From Litorisediminicola beolgyonensis (GTDB taxonomy: Bacteria; Pseudomonadota; Alphaproteobacteria; Rhodobacterales; Rhodobacteraceae), in NCBI RefSeq assembly GCF_042679605.1, contig NZ_JBHTMU010000008.1, positions 1-64,000 on the forward strand: a stretch of 64,000 nucleotides of DNA, read 5' to 3'. This document shows, piece after piece, positions 40,355 through 47,754 of the stretch. The notes under the pieces are model-generated. The model was not told the DNA's origin. It made no database searches and worked only from the letters and a program-made list of their open reading frames with translations. The stretch's first letter is position 1. Each line of letters opens with the position of its first letter. A program made the translations under genes and the position numbers.

Positions 40355-41606
40355 GGCGCTGCTCCTGCGGCAAGAAGAAGTAATGCACGCGGTCGCCCGC
40401 ACGCAGGCTGTCACTGACGCGGTAGCGCGCGCTCCGCGCCCAGTCGCGCACGACCGGCAGCATCTCGTCGAGACCGGCCTCGACGATCAGGGCAGGTCTG
40501 AGCTTGGCGATCATCGGCTCGAGCGCGGCAAGTCGGTCGAGGGTCCGGCCCGGACAGGCCAGGCGCACGAGATCGGGTGCAATGCTCTCAGGCTGTGCGG
40601 CGGGTGCCTCGGGGCCACCGGCGGCGACGAGCTGGGTGTCCTGCAGCTTCAGACGGGCCGCGACACCGTTGCGACGCGCCAGATCGGCGAGGGCCTCGGA
40701 GTTCTGGGCGGCGCAGATTTCCACCTGAACCGCGCCCATATGCTTGAGCGCCCAGAGGACCGGCGCGGCCTCGTGCCCGCAGATGTCCAGCATCGACAGC
40801 CCCATCGGCAGATGCGCCTCGATCCGGCTGTAGAACTCGGCCTGGGGCAGCCGCCCCTCCAGAAGCGTCGCGGTGTCCGGCGCGTCGAGATCGGCGACGC
40901 GCATCTCGATCACCGTGCCGGCATGTTCGACCGGCACGTGGATCGGCGCGAGACCCAGCTCGACGCGGCGCTGCGCCTCGACGCTCTTGACCCAGTCGCG
41001 CCCCGTGGCCGAGCGCGGCCCGGTGCTGTGCTGGCCACGCCGGTTGACGAAGAAGATCTCCGGACGCTTGGCGCAGCGATGGCCGTTCCAGAGCGCGCGG
41101 TAGAAGCGGTAATCCTCGCCCGTGTCCATGCCGGTCTCGAAGCCGATGGTCGCGGCGACGGCGGTGCGGACGAAGCCTCCAATCTGCACGGCATAGGCCG
41201 GATGGGTCGCGAGGAAGGCGTCGCGGCTGTCGAGCCGCTCGGGCTGATCGGGGCGGAGCTGCACCTCGCCGAACTCGTCCTGCTCGCAGATCACGCCCCA
41301 GACCGCGTCGAGATGAGGCTCGGCGGCGATCACCCTCCCGAAGGCGTCGAAGGCGTTGGCCGCCACGAGATCGTCGGCGTCGAGGAAGAACACCCAGTCG
41401 ATCCCGTCCGCGAGCGCCGCCTTCAGCGCGGTGTTCCGGCGCCGGGAGCGGCCATGCTTGCCCTCGGTGTCGTCCATGCGGAGGTGACGGATCTCGGTGA
41501 AAGGTCCGGTAGAATACTCCTGCGCGCGCTTTACGGACGGTGCGCATTCGCTCGCGAAGAGATCGGCGTGGCCGGGTCCGACGGGCGTGATGATCGCAAG
41601 CTTCAT
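40344..41606 (-). CDS. GT-A glycosyltransferase with methyltransferase-like C-terminal region
   Basis: A 420-residue protein. MKLAIITPVGPGHADLFASE is a GT-A type N-terminus, and WVFFLDADDLV (Asp76, Asp78, Asp79) supplies the metal- and nucleotide-sugar-binding DxD. RRRNTALKAALADGIDWVFF is typical of family 2 enzymes. The last ~140 residues (LSMLDICGHEAAPVLWALKH and VQVEICAAQNSEALADLARR) look like a SAM-dependent methyltransferase fold, possibly FkbM-like, so this may be a bifunctional enzyme. It overlaps the upstream membrane-protein gene by 4 nt and the downstream TPR-GT gene by 11 nt. Confidence 0.7.
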   Translation of the reverse strand: MKLAIITPVGPGHADLFASECAPSVKRAQEYSTGPFTEIRHLRMDDTEGKHGRSRRRNTALKAALADGIDWVFFLDADDLVAANAFDAFGRVIAAEPHLDAVWGVICEQDEFGEVQLRPDQPERLDSRDAFLATHPAYAVQIGGFVRTAVAATIGFETGMDTGEDYRFYRALWNGHRCAKRPEIFFVNRRGQHSTGPRSATGRDWVKSVEAQRRVELGLAPIHVPVEHAGTVIEMRVADLDAPDTATLLEGRLPQAEFYSRIEAHLPMGLSMLDICGHEAAPVLWALKHMGAVQVEICAAQNSEALADLARRNGVAARLKLQDTQLVAAGGPEAPAAQPESIAPDLVRLACPGRTLDRLAALEPMIAKLRPALIVEAGLDEMLPVVRDWARSARYRVSDSLRAGDRVHYFFLPQEQRHAR

Positions 41607-42601
41607 CGCAGGTCATCCTCCGAGAGGCGCGCGTCGGATGCGGCGAAGCTTTCGAGCACGTTAAGCGCCGAATTGCCCGGCGCGGGCTTGTAGGCGAGAC
41701 GGTCTTCCGGCTCCGGTCCGGTCGGCTGCACCGCGGTGACGACGCTGGCTGACACGAGGCCCAGCGCGGCCATGCCGACAAGGAGCGTGCGGAGACCGCC
41801 GACCTTGGCGATCACCGGATGGCGGCCGTTGCGCTTGGGCGTGCTGAGGGTCCCGACCGGATCGAGGGGCGTGACGAAGATGCCCCAGGGGGAAATCCCG
41901 ACCTCGGCCCGGTGCGCGGTCTCGAGAAATTTGCCCGACAGCGCCCGCGGGAAGGCGGACATCGGCACGTCGATCAGGCAGCCGCGGCTGCTGTCCCAGG
42001 GCTCGAGCGCGTCGCGCGGGATGACGAAGCAGCGCAGATCGTCGCGGAGGCCGATCGCCTCGATGCGCTGCGGCAGCGCGGTGCGCTCGATGCGGTCGGG
42101 GCAGATGGCGATGCGGACGCGCGCCCCGGCGACCCGGATCTCGGCGGGCAGAAGCGCGGTGTCGTCCTCGTCGAACGAGCCGGGATCGTGGAACCCTTCG
42201 GGCAGCGCACGATGCTCGTCGAGCGCCCTGACGCGCCCGGCTTCGGCGACGCGCACCTTCGGCAGCTCGATCTCGGGGGCGGCTGCGTTCGGGTTCAGGA
42301 CCCGCTCGGCGCGCTGCAGGAGATCGCCCTCGGAGAGAAGGATGCGGGTGAAGGTCTGCGCCTCGGAGAACATGACGCGGACCGAGGGGCACCCGTCGAT
42401 GGCCGGAGAAATGGCAAAGGCGCCCTGCTCCCACCCCATCGCCTCGGCGATCCGCTCGGGGATATCCTGGTCTGCCTTGATGAACACCGGGCGGGTGGCG
42501 CCGCTTCGACCCATGCACAGCGCGACCCGCAAACCTGGGGGCCACTCCGGCATGAGTTCGAGAAGCTCGTCCTCATCGAAGAGGTAAGCCAAACGATCCA
42601 T
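41603..42601 (-). CDS. Unrecognised protein with one C-terminal membrane helix, divergent from motA
   Basis: A 332-residue protein. The N-terminal part has no signal peptide (MDRLAYLFDEDELLELMPEW). A mixed alpha/beta region with Asp- and Arg-rich blocks is followed by one hydrophobic segment at about residues 267-290 (LRTLLVGMAALGLVSASVVT) and a ~40-residue tail. I do not recognise the family. It heads a three-gene operon with the two glycosyltransferase-like genes through 4- and 11-nt overlaps, so it may anchor or regulate glycosylation near the motor (inference). Confidence 0.6.
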   Translation of the reverse strand: MDRLAYLFDEDELLELMPEWPPGLRVALCMGRSGATRPVFIKADQDIPERIAEAMGWEQGAFAISPAIDGCPSVRVMFSEAQTFTRILLSEGDLLQRAERVLNPNAAAPEIELPKVRVAEAGRVRALDEHRALPEGFHDPGSFDEDDTALLPAEIRVAGARVRIAICPDRIERTALPQRIEAIGLRDDLRCFVIPRDALEPWDSSRGCLIDVPMSAFPRALSGKFLETAHRAEVGISPWGIFVTPLDPVGTLSTPKRNGRHPVIAKVGGLRTLLVGMAALGLVSASVVTAVQPTGPEPEDRLAYKPAPGNSALNVLESFAASDARLSEDDLR

Positions 42602-42735
42602 GTATACTGCCTCGACACGTTTATTTTATTTATTGCTATTCATGCTATATATTCTTGATTTCGAGTCAAACGCTATTCATCTATTCATTCAAAAGCGCCG
42701 CAAAGACGGCACGCATACAACATACGAGGCAGAAT
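42602..42735. promoter_or_regulatory. Divergent motA regulatory region with CTATTCAT repeats
   Basis: This 134-bp AT-rich gap carries three copies of CTATTCAT (42636-42643, 42673-42680 and 42681-42688) and TATTCTTGATTT (42650-42661). The last is identical to a 12-mer before flgF and lies 86 bases before the motA ATG. The flgB promoter has a related CTATCCATGCTAT at 383-395, versus CTATTCATGCTAT here at 42636-42648. This makes a shared regulator site likely. A GAGG ribosome site precedes the motA start. Confidence 0.5.
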
Positions 42736-43602
42736 ATGACGCTCATCATCGGCATTGTGATGGTCTTTGGCCTGGTCTTCGGCGGGTTCATCCTGTCGGG
42801 CGGCAAGATGGACATCGTGCTGCACGCCCTCCCCTTCGAAGGGATGATGATCGGCGGCGGCGCGCTCGGGGCCTTCGTGATCGCCAATTCCATGACGGTC
42901 GTGAAGGATGCGGCCAAGGGCATCGTGAAGACGATGAAAGGCCCGAAGTGGAAGGAGCAGGATTATACGGACCTGCTGAACCTGCTCTTCGAGCTCGCGC
43001 GGATCTACAAGCAGAAGGGCATTCTCGCGCTCGACAGCCATATCGAGAGCCCGAAAGAGAGCGACATCTTCCAGCGCTACCCGAAGATCCTCGCCGACCA
43101 TTTCGCAATCGAGCTGATCATCGACAGCTTCCGCATGCTGGCCATGCAGTTCGACGATCACTTCCAGACCGAGGACGTGATCAACAAGAAGCTCCGCAAG
43201 CATCACAAGGAAAGCGCCGCTGCGGCGGCCGCGATCCAGTCCATGGCGGACGGTCTTCCGGCCATCGGGATCGTCGCGGCGGTTCTGGGCGTGATCAAGA
43301 CCATGTCCTCGATCGACCAGCCGCCTGAGATTCTCGGCACCATGATCGGCGGCGCGCTGGTCGGCACGTTCCTGGGCGTGTTCCTGGCCTATTGCCTCGT
43401 GCAGCCCATCGCCGGTCGCCTGAAGGCGGTCGATGAAGAGGACCACGCCTTCTACCTGATCATTCGCGACGTGTTCGTGGCGATGGTCGCGAACCATCCG
43501 CCGAATATCTGCGTCGAGATCGGGCGCGGCAATGTGCCGACCACCAAGCAGCCCGATTTCTACGCCATCGAGGCCTCGCAGCGCGAACTGCCCGCGGCAT
43601 GA
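42736..43602 (+). CDS. motA: Flagellar stator protein MotA
   Basis: A 288-residue membrane protein starting at ATG 42736 after GAGGCAGAAT. Four membrane segments are visible (about residues 3-20, 30-50, 170-195 and 205-225). The conserved block SMADGLPAIGIVAAVLGVIK and IGGALVGTFLGVFLAYCLVQ matches MotA. MotA and MotB form the proton-driven stator, and FliL proteins surround it. A longer in-frame start at 42655 would include the AT-rich promoter and is rejected. It overlaps the next small gene by 4 nt. Confidence 0.95.
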   Translation: MTLIIGIVMVFGLVFGGFILSGGKMDIVLHALPFEGMMIGGGALGAFVIANSMTVVKDAAKGIVKTMKGPKWKEQDYTDLLNLLFELARIYKQKGILALDSHIESPKESDIFQRYPKILADHFAIELIIDSFRMLAMQFDDHFQTEDVINKKLRKHHKESAAAAAAIQSMADGLPAIGIVAAVLGVIKTMSSIDQPPEILGTMIGGALVGTFLGVFLAYCLVQPIAGRLKAVDEEDHAFYLIIRDVFVAMVANHPPNICVEIGRGNVPTTKQPDFYAIEASQRELPAA

Positions 43603-43838
43603 TCTTGCGGGCCACGCTTCTCTCGGCTCTCGCCGCGGTCGGCACGTCGGCGCTCGCCGCGACGTCGGCCCCTGCGCCCGAGGACGAGGGCGAGGGCGCG
43701 GAGGTCGTCGAGGTGCTGATCGTCCCGGCCCTGCCACCGGCCAACACCGGGCTTCCAGAGGAGATCCTCGACGCCATGCGCGACCGGCTGGTCGAGCAGG
43801 CCTCCGCCCGAAAAGACCCCAAGACGCATCGCGAATGA
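43599..43838 (+). CDS. Small secreted protein between motA and fliJ-like gene
   Basis: A 79-residue protein with a signal peptide (MILRATLLSALAAVGTSALA). The remainder is acidic then basic (EDEGEGAEVVEVLIVPALPP, then LPEEILDAMRDRLVEQASAR). I do not recognise it. Start and stop both form ATGA overlaps, with motA at the left and the FliJ-like gene at the right, so it is almost certainly translated. A stator- or motor-associated periplasmic role is suggested by position only. Confidence 0.65.
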   Translation: MILRATLLSALAAVGTSALAATSAPAPEDEGEGAEVVEVLIVPALPPANTGLPEEILDAMRDRLVEQASARKDPKTHRE

Positions 43839-44251
43839 CGCAGCGCCGGACCCGGACACTCGCGCTTCTCGAACGGCTGGCCCGGCAGCGTCTCGATGCC
43901 GAGGCGCGTGTGCTGGGGCAGCTCCGCGCGGATCTGAGCGCGACCGAGGCCGAGCGCGCCCGGCTGATCGCCAGCGTCGAGACCGATGCCACCCCTCCCG
44001 ACCAGATCGGCGCCGCCTATACGGGCAGCTGGCTCAACGGTGTCAGCACCTATGCGCAGGCGCTCTCGGCGCAGGCGGTGCATCTGCGCCGCGAGGCCAG
44101 CGACGCGCAGGACCGGCTGGCCGAGCTCTACCGCGAAGCCAAGACCTTCGAGCAGCTGAAGGCGCGCGAGACCGAGGCGCGCAAATCCGAACGCGCCGCC
44201 AAGGAGCAGGCGCAGATCCGGGCGCATCTCGAACGTCTCCTTCCGGAGTAA
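43835..44251 (+). CDS. fliJ: FliJ-like coiled-coil protein
   Basis: A 138-residue protein starting at ATG 43835 (ATGA overlap). It is mostly helical and charged with heptad character (TLALLERLARQRLDAEARVL, then FEQLKARETEARKSERAAKE), the pattern of FliJ, the coiled-coil stalk that joins the FliI ATPase ring to FlhA. Sequence conservation in FliJ is low, so the call is from length, coiled coil and flagellar context. It ends the motA operon; tup genes follow after 115 bp. Confidence 0.7.
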   Translation: MTQRRTRTLALLERLARQRLDAEARVLGQLRADLSATEAERARLIASVETDATPPDQIGAAYTGSWLNGVSTYAQALSAQAVHLRREASDAQDRLAELYREAKTFEQLKARETEARKSERAAKEQAQIRAHLERLLPE

Positions 44252-44337
44252 TCCATGTCCTCAGAAAGCATCCGACCGACGGCACCGCCTTCGGTCGCTG
44301 TTGATCTCTTGCGTTTTGCGCGTAATAAATTCGAGAG

Positions 44338-44354
44338 TTGTGAATTTTTCACAA
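44338..44354. promoter_or_regulatory. Perfect 7-3-7 inverted repeat upstream of tupB
   Basis: TTGTGAA TTT TTCACAA (44338-44354) is a perfect inverted repeat with a 3-base spacer. It lies 12 bases before the preferred tupB start (TTG 44367). It could be the operator of a metal- or oxyanion-responsive regulator, or a hairpin near the tupB ribosome site. The region 44252-44337 has no gene; a short open frame starting 44255 is rejected. Confidence 0.5.
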
Positions 44355-44366
44355 GGTTCGGAAATT

Positions 44367-45074
44367 TTGCAAACCTTCCACGAGGCCTTCGCGCTGGCCC
44401 TGTCCCTGGTTCTGAGCGGCGATCCCGACCTGATCGAGATCGTGGCCCTGTCGTTGCGGGTCAGCCTGAGCGCCACGATCCTCGCCTGTGCCATGGGCCT
44501 TCCCCTGGGCGCGCTGGTCGCGATCTCCCGATTTCCGGGACGCGGCGCGCTTCTGGTCACGCTGAACGCGCTGATGGGGCTGCCGCCGGTCGTGGTTGGG
44601 CTTCTGGTCTACCTGACGCTGTCGCGCGCCGGTCCTCTGGGCGATCTGGGGCTGCTCTATACGCCGAGCGCCATGATCATCGCGCAGACCCTGCTGATCG
44701 CGCCCCTTGTAGCGGCGCTGTCGCGGCAGGTGATCGAAGATCTGCACGGGGAATATGCCGACCAGTTCCGCTCGCTCTGCCTGACCCGCGGACAGGTGAT
44801 CTCGGCGCTTCTCTGGGACGGGCGCTACGCGCTTCTGACGGTCGCGCTCGCGGGGTTCGGGCGCGCCACCGCCGAGGTCGGCGCGGTGATCATCGTCGGC
44901 GGCAATATCGACCACCTGACGCGCGTGATGACGACGGCCATCGCGCTCGAGACCTCCCGCGGCGCGCTGCCCATGGCGCTGGCGCTCGGGATCGTGCTCT
45001 TGGTCCTCGCGCTGGCGGTCAACGCCGCGGCGCAAGGGGTGCGCCATAGCGCGCTGAAGCACGCCCATGTCTGA
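44367..45074 (+). CDS. tupB: Tungstate-type ABC transporter permease TupB
   Basis: A ~235-residue membrane protein with about five to six segments. The permease motif is seen as HGEYADQFRSLCLTRGQVIS (EAA-like region). RVSLSATILACAMGLPLGAL and VALAGFGRATAEVGAVIIVG match TupB/ModB-type permeases. The start is uncertain: TTG 44367 follows AAGG at 44352-44355 and the hydrophobic start QTFHEAFALALSLVL, while TTG 44301 or GTG 44340 would extend into the inverted repeat. It overlaps tupC by 8 nt and belongs to a three-gene importer with tupC and tupA. Confidence 0.8.
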   Translation: MQTFHEAFALALSLVLSGDPDLIEIVALSLRVSLSATILACAMGLPLGALVAISRFPGRGALLVTLNALMGLPPVVVGLLVYLTLSRAGPLGDLGLLYTPSAMIIAQTLLIAPLVAALSRQVIEDLHGEYADQFRSLCLTRGQVISALLWDGRYALLTVALAGFGRATAEVGAVIIVGGNIDHLTRVMTTAIALETSRGALPMALALGIVLLVLALAVNAAAQGVRHSALKHAHV

Positions 45075-45819
45075 CGTGGCCACCTGCCCCGCGTCCCTCG
45101 CCGCCGCGCCCGCGACCCGGGCGGTGCTGCCGCTGTCGGTCCGGGGCCTGTCGCTCAGGCTCGGCGGCGCGCAGGTGCTCGACCGGGTCGACCTGACGCT
45201 CGGGGCGCGCGGCTGCACGGTGATCCTGGGCCCGAACGGCGCGGGGAAAAGCGTGCTCCTGAAGCTCCTGCACGGGCTCATGATGCCCGATGCGGGCTCG
45301 ATCCGCTGGGGCGATCTCGACCCGGTCGCGGCACGGCCCCGGCAGGCGATGGTGTTCCAGACGCCGGTGCTGCTGCGCCGGTCGGTGGCGGCGAATCTCG
45401 ATTTCGTGCTCCGCGCACGGGGTCTCGACCGCAGCCGCCGCGATGCGCTCCTGTCCGAGGTCGGGCTCAGCCACAAAGCGCGGCAGCCCGCCCGCAAGCT
45501 CTCGGGCGGCGAGGCGCAGCGGCTGGCGCTTGCCCGCGCGCTGGCCACCGATCCCGAGATCCTGCTTCTCGACGAGCCGAGCGCCAGCCTCGATCCCGCC
45601 TCGACGCTCGCCATCGAGGAGATCGTGCAGTCCTGCCGTCGCACCGGACGCCGCGTCTTCCTGGTCACCCACGATATCGGGCAGGCGCGCCGGATCGCCG
45701 ACGATATCGTCTTTCTGCACCACGGGCGCGTGCTTGCACATCAGCCCGCGCAGGAGTTCTTCTCCGCCCCCGAGCGCGCAGAAGCGCGCGACTATCTCGC
45801 GGGCAAGCTTATCCTCTGA
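45067..45819 (+). CDS. tupC: Tungstate-type ABC transporter ATPase TupC
   Basis: A 250-residue ABC ATPase. Walker A GPNGAGKSVLLKLL (about residues 57-70), the signature LSGGEAQRLALARAL (about 143-157), and Walker B ILLLDEPSASLDPA are all intact. It energises import through TupB. Its start lies 8 nt before the tupB stop. It ends 18 bases before the binding protein tupA. The assignment to tungstate rather than molybdate rests on the binding protein and on the TupB match. Confidence 0.88.
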   Translation: MSDVATCPASLAAAPATRAVLPLSVRGLSLRLGGAQVLDRVDLTLGARGCTVILGPNGAGKSVLLKLLHGLMMPDAGSIRWGDLDPVAARPRQAMVFQTPVLLRRSVAANLDFVLRARGLDRSRRDALLSEVGLSHKARQPARKLSGGEAQRLALARALATDPEILLLDEPSASLDPASTLAIEEIVQSCRRTGRRVFLVTHDIGQARRIADDIVFLHHGRVLAHQPAQEFFSAPERAEARDYLAGKLIL

Positions 45820-45837
45820 CCCCACGGAGTGTCCCAG

Positions 45838-46644
45838 ATGCGCCGCCTTCTCGCCGCCGCAACCCTTTGCCTTCTCGCCGGTCCGGCCTTTGCCCAGGAG
45901 CGGTCGATCCTCGTTCAGTCGACAACCTCGACCGCCAATTCCGGTCTCTACGACCATCTCCTGCCGCTCTTCTCGGACGCGACGGGCATCCGCGTGGACG
46001 TGGTGGCCGTCGGCACGGGCCAAGCGATCAAGAACGCCGAGAATTGCGATGCCGACGTGCTTCTTGTCCATGCCAAGCCCGCCGAGGAGGCGTTTGTCGC
46101 CGCGGGCTACGGCACCGAGCGCCGCGACCTGATGTATAACGACTTTGTCCTTGTCGGCCCCGCCTCCGATCCCGCCGGGATCGGCGGGTCCACCGATGCC
46201 AAGGCCGCCCTCGCCCGGATCGCCGAGACCGAAAGCCTCTTTGCCTCGCGCGGCGATGACAGCGGCACGCACAAGAAGGAGCGCGCGCTCTGGTCGGAGA
46301 CCGGCATCGACCCCACCGCCGCCTCCGGTCAATGGTATCGCGAGACCGGCTCGGGCATGGGCGCGACGCTGAACGCGGCCATCGGCATGGACGCCTACGC
46401 GATGACCGACCGCGCCACCTGGATCAGCTTCGGCAACACGCAGGATTTCGAGGTGCTGGTCGAAGGCGACACGGCGCTTTTCAACCAGTATGGCGTGATC
46501 CCGGTCTCGCCCGAGCATTGCCCGGACGTGAATGCCGAGGATGCGGCGGCCTTTGCCGATTGGCTGACCTCGGTGGCCGGGCAGAGCGCCATCGCCGGGT
46601 TCGAGATCGACGGCCAGCAGCTGTTCTTCCCGAACGCCGAGTGA
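45838..46644 (+). CDS. tupA: Tungstate-type periplasmic binding protein TupA
   Basis: A 268-residue protein with a signal peptide (MRRLLAAATLCLLAGPAFA). The mature start RSILVQSTTSTANSGLYDHL carries the TTTS-like motif STTSTANSGL that binds the oxyanion in TupA, followed by FASRGDDSGTHKKERALW and YRETGSGMGATLNAAIGMDA, which are conserved in this family. GTG 45829 would give an extra three residues; ATG 45838 has a better ribosome site. Tungstate could serve W-dependent formate dehydrogenase or similar enzymes, none seen here. Confidence 0.88.
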   Translation: MRRLLAAATLCLLAGPAFAQERSILVQSTTSTANSGLYDHLLPLFSDATGIRVDVVAVGTGQAIKNAENCDADVLLVHAKPAEEAFVAAGYGTERRDLMYNDFVLVGPASDPAGIGGSTDAKAALARIAETESLFASRGDDSGTHKKERALWSETGIDPTAASGQWYRETGSGMGATLNAAIGMDAYAMTDRATWISFGNTQDFEVLVEGDTALFNQYGVIPVSPEHCPDVNAEDAAAFADWLTSVAGQSAIAGFEIDGQQLFFPNAE

Positions 46645-46647
46645 CGC

Positions 46648-47754
46648 TCAGAGCGGTCCCGCCTGCCAAAGCTTGACGCTGAGGCCGCCATGCGGGACCG
46701 GCGGACCCGCGGTCAGGCCCTTGAGCCCGGTCGCGCGGGCGAGCCCGTCATCCGAGGTGACAAGACCCACGCGCCAGCCCCGGAACCGCTCTTTCAGCGC
46801 GCCCCCGAACGCGCCGTAAAGACCGAAGAGCAGCTTGCGATTGCCGATCCGCGCGCCATAGGGCGGATTTACGATCACCAGCCCCGGCGGACCTTCCGGC
46901 GGGGTGATGTCGCTGACCGGCTTGACCTCGAAGCTTGTGATGTCGCCCACGCCCGCGCGCTCGGCATTGGCCTCGGCCCGACGCACCGCGCCCTGGTCCC
47001 GGTCGGAGCCGTAGAAGCGCAGATCGGTGTCGCGCGGCGCCTGCTCTTTCAGCGCGGTGATGCGGTCGGGATCGACGCTCGCCAGGTCTTCGAAGGCGAA
47101 GCTGCGGGAGCGGCCGGGAAGGAGGCCGCGGGCGATCTCGGCCGCCTCGATCGGGAAGGTGCCGGAGCCGCACATCGGATCGTAGACGGGCTCCTGCCCG
47201 TCATAGCCGCAGGCCCGCAGGAAAAGCGCCGCGAGCGTCTCGCGCATCGGCGCCTTGCCGACATCGCTCTTGTGGCCGCGCTTGTGCAGGCCCTCTCCCG
47301 AGGTGTCGAGGCTCAGCGTCACGAGGTCGTCCTCGATCCGGACCTTGAGCGTCAGCCCCGCCTCGGCGGAGATCGGCGCGCCCAGTTCTTCGCGCAGCGC
47401 GGTCTCGATGCGCTGCCGCGCGGCGCGGTCGTGATAGATCTTCGAGCGGCGGCAAGTGACCTCGACCCGGATCGGAAGATCGGACCGCAGCATCTCGCCC
47501 CAGGGGAATTTCCGGGCGCGCTTGTCGAGTTGGGCGAGGTGCATCGCCCGGAACGACCCGATCCGCACGAGCACCCGGCTCGCGCCACGCAGCGCAAGAT
47601 TGGCGCGCCAGACCTCGCTCCAGCCGCCCTCGCAGACCACGCCGCCCGGCACCGGGGTCGCGGGCGCGAAGCCCAGCGCGCGGGCCTCCTCGGCCAGAAC
47701 CGGCTCGAGACCCGGCGGACAGACGAGGAAGAGCTCGAGCGGCGCCTCGCTCAC
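46648..47754 (-). CDS. THUMP-domain class I SAM-dependent RNA methyltransferase
   Basis: A 368-residue protein starting at GTG 47754. The N-terminal part (about residues 1-160) is a THUMP-like RNA-binding domain with SEAPLELFLVCPPGLEPVLA and KIYHDRAARQRIETAL. The C-terminal Rossmann methyltransferase has YDPMCGSGTFPIEAAEIARG and NPPYGARIG, the NPPY motif of N2-guanine or N6-adenine RNA methylation. It resembles the N-terminal half of RlmL (23S rRNA m2G2445), shorter than the fused enterobacterial enzyme. The GTG start is inside a 4-nt overlap with the cobT stop. Confidence 0.85.
   Translation of the reverse strand: MSEAPLELFLVCPPGLEPVLAEEARALGFAPATPVPGGVVCEGGWSEVWRANLALRGASRVLVRIGSFRAMHLAQLDKRARKFPWGEMLRSDLPIRVEVTCRRSKIYHDRAARQRIETALREELGAPISAEAGLTLKVRIEDDLVTLSLDTSGEGLHKRGHKSDVGKAPMRETLAALFLRACGYDGQEPVYDPMCGSGTFPIEAAEIARGLLPGRSRSFAFEDLASVDPDRITALKEQAPRDTDLRFYGSDRDQGAVRRAEANAERAGVGDITSFEVKPVSDITPPEGPPGLVIVNPPYGARIGNRKLLFGLYGAFGGALKERFRGWRVGLVTSDDGLARATGLKGLTAGPPVPHGGLSVKLWQAGPL

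Noticed and set aside
44255..45049. 264-residue plus-strand frame overlapping tupB
   Set aside because: It is out of frame with the clear permease and its sequence is Arg/Gly-rich shadow. tupB carries membrane segments and the permease motif.
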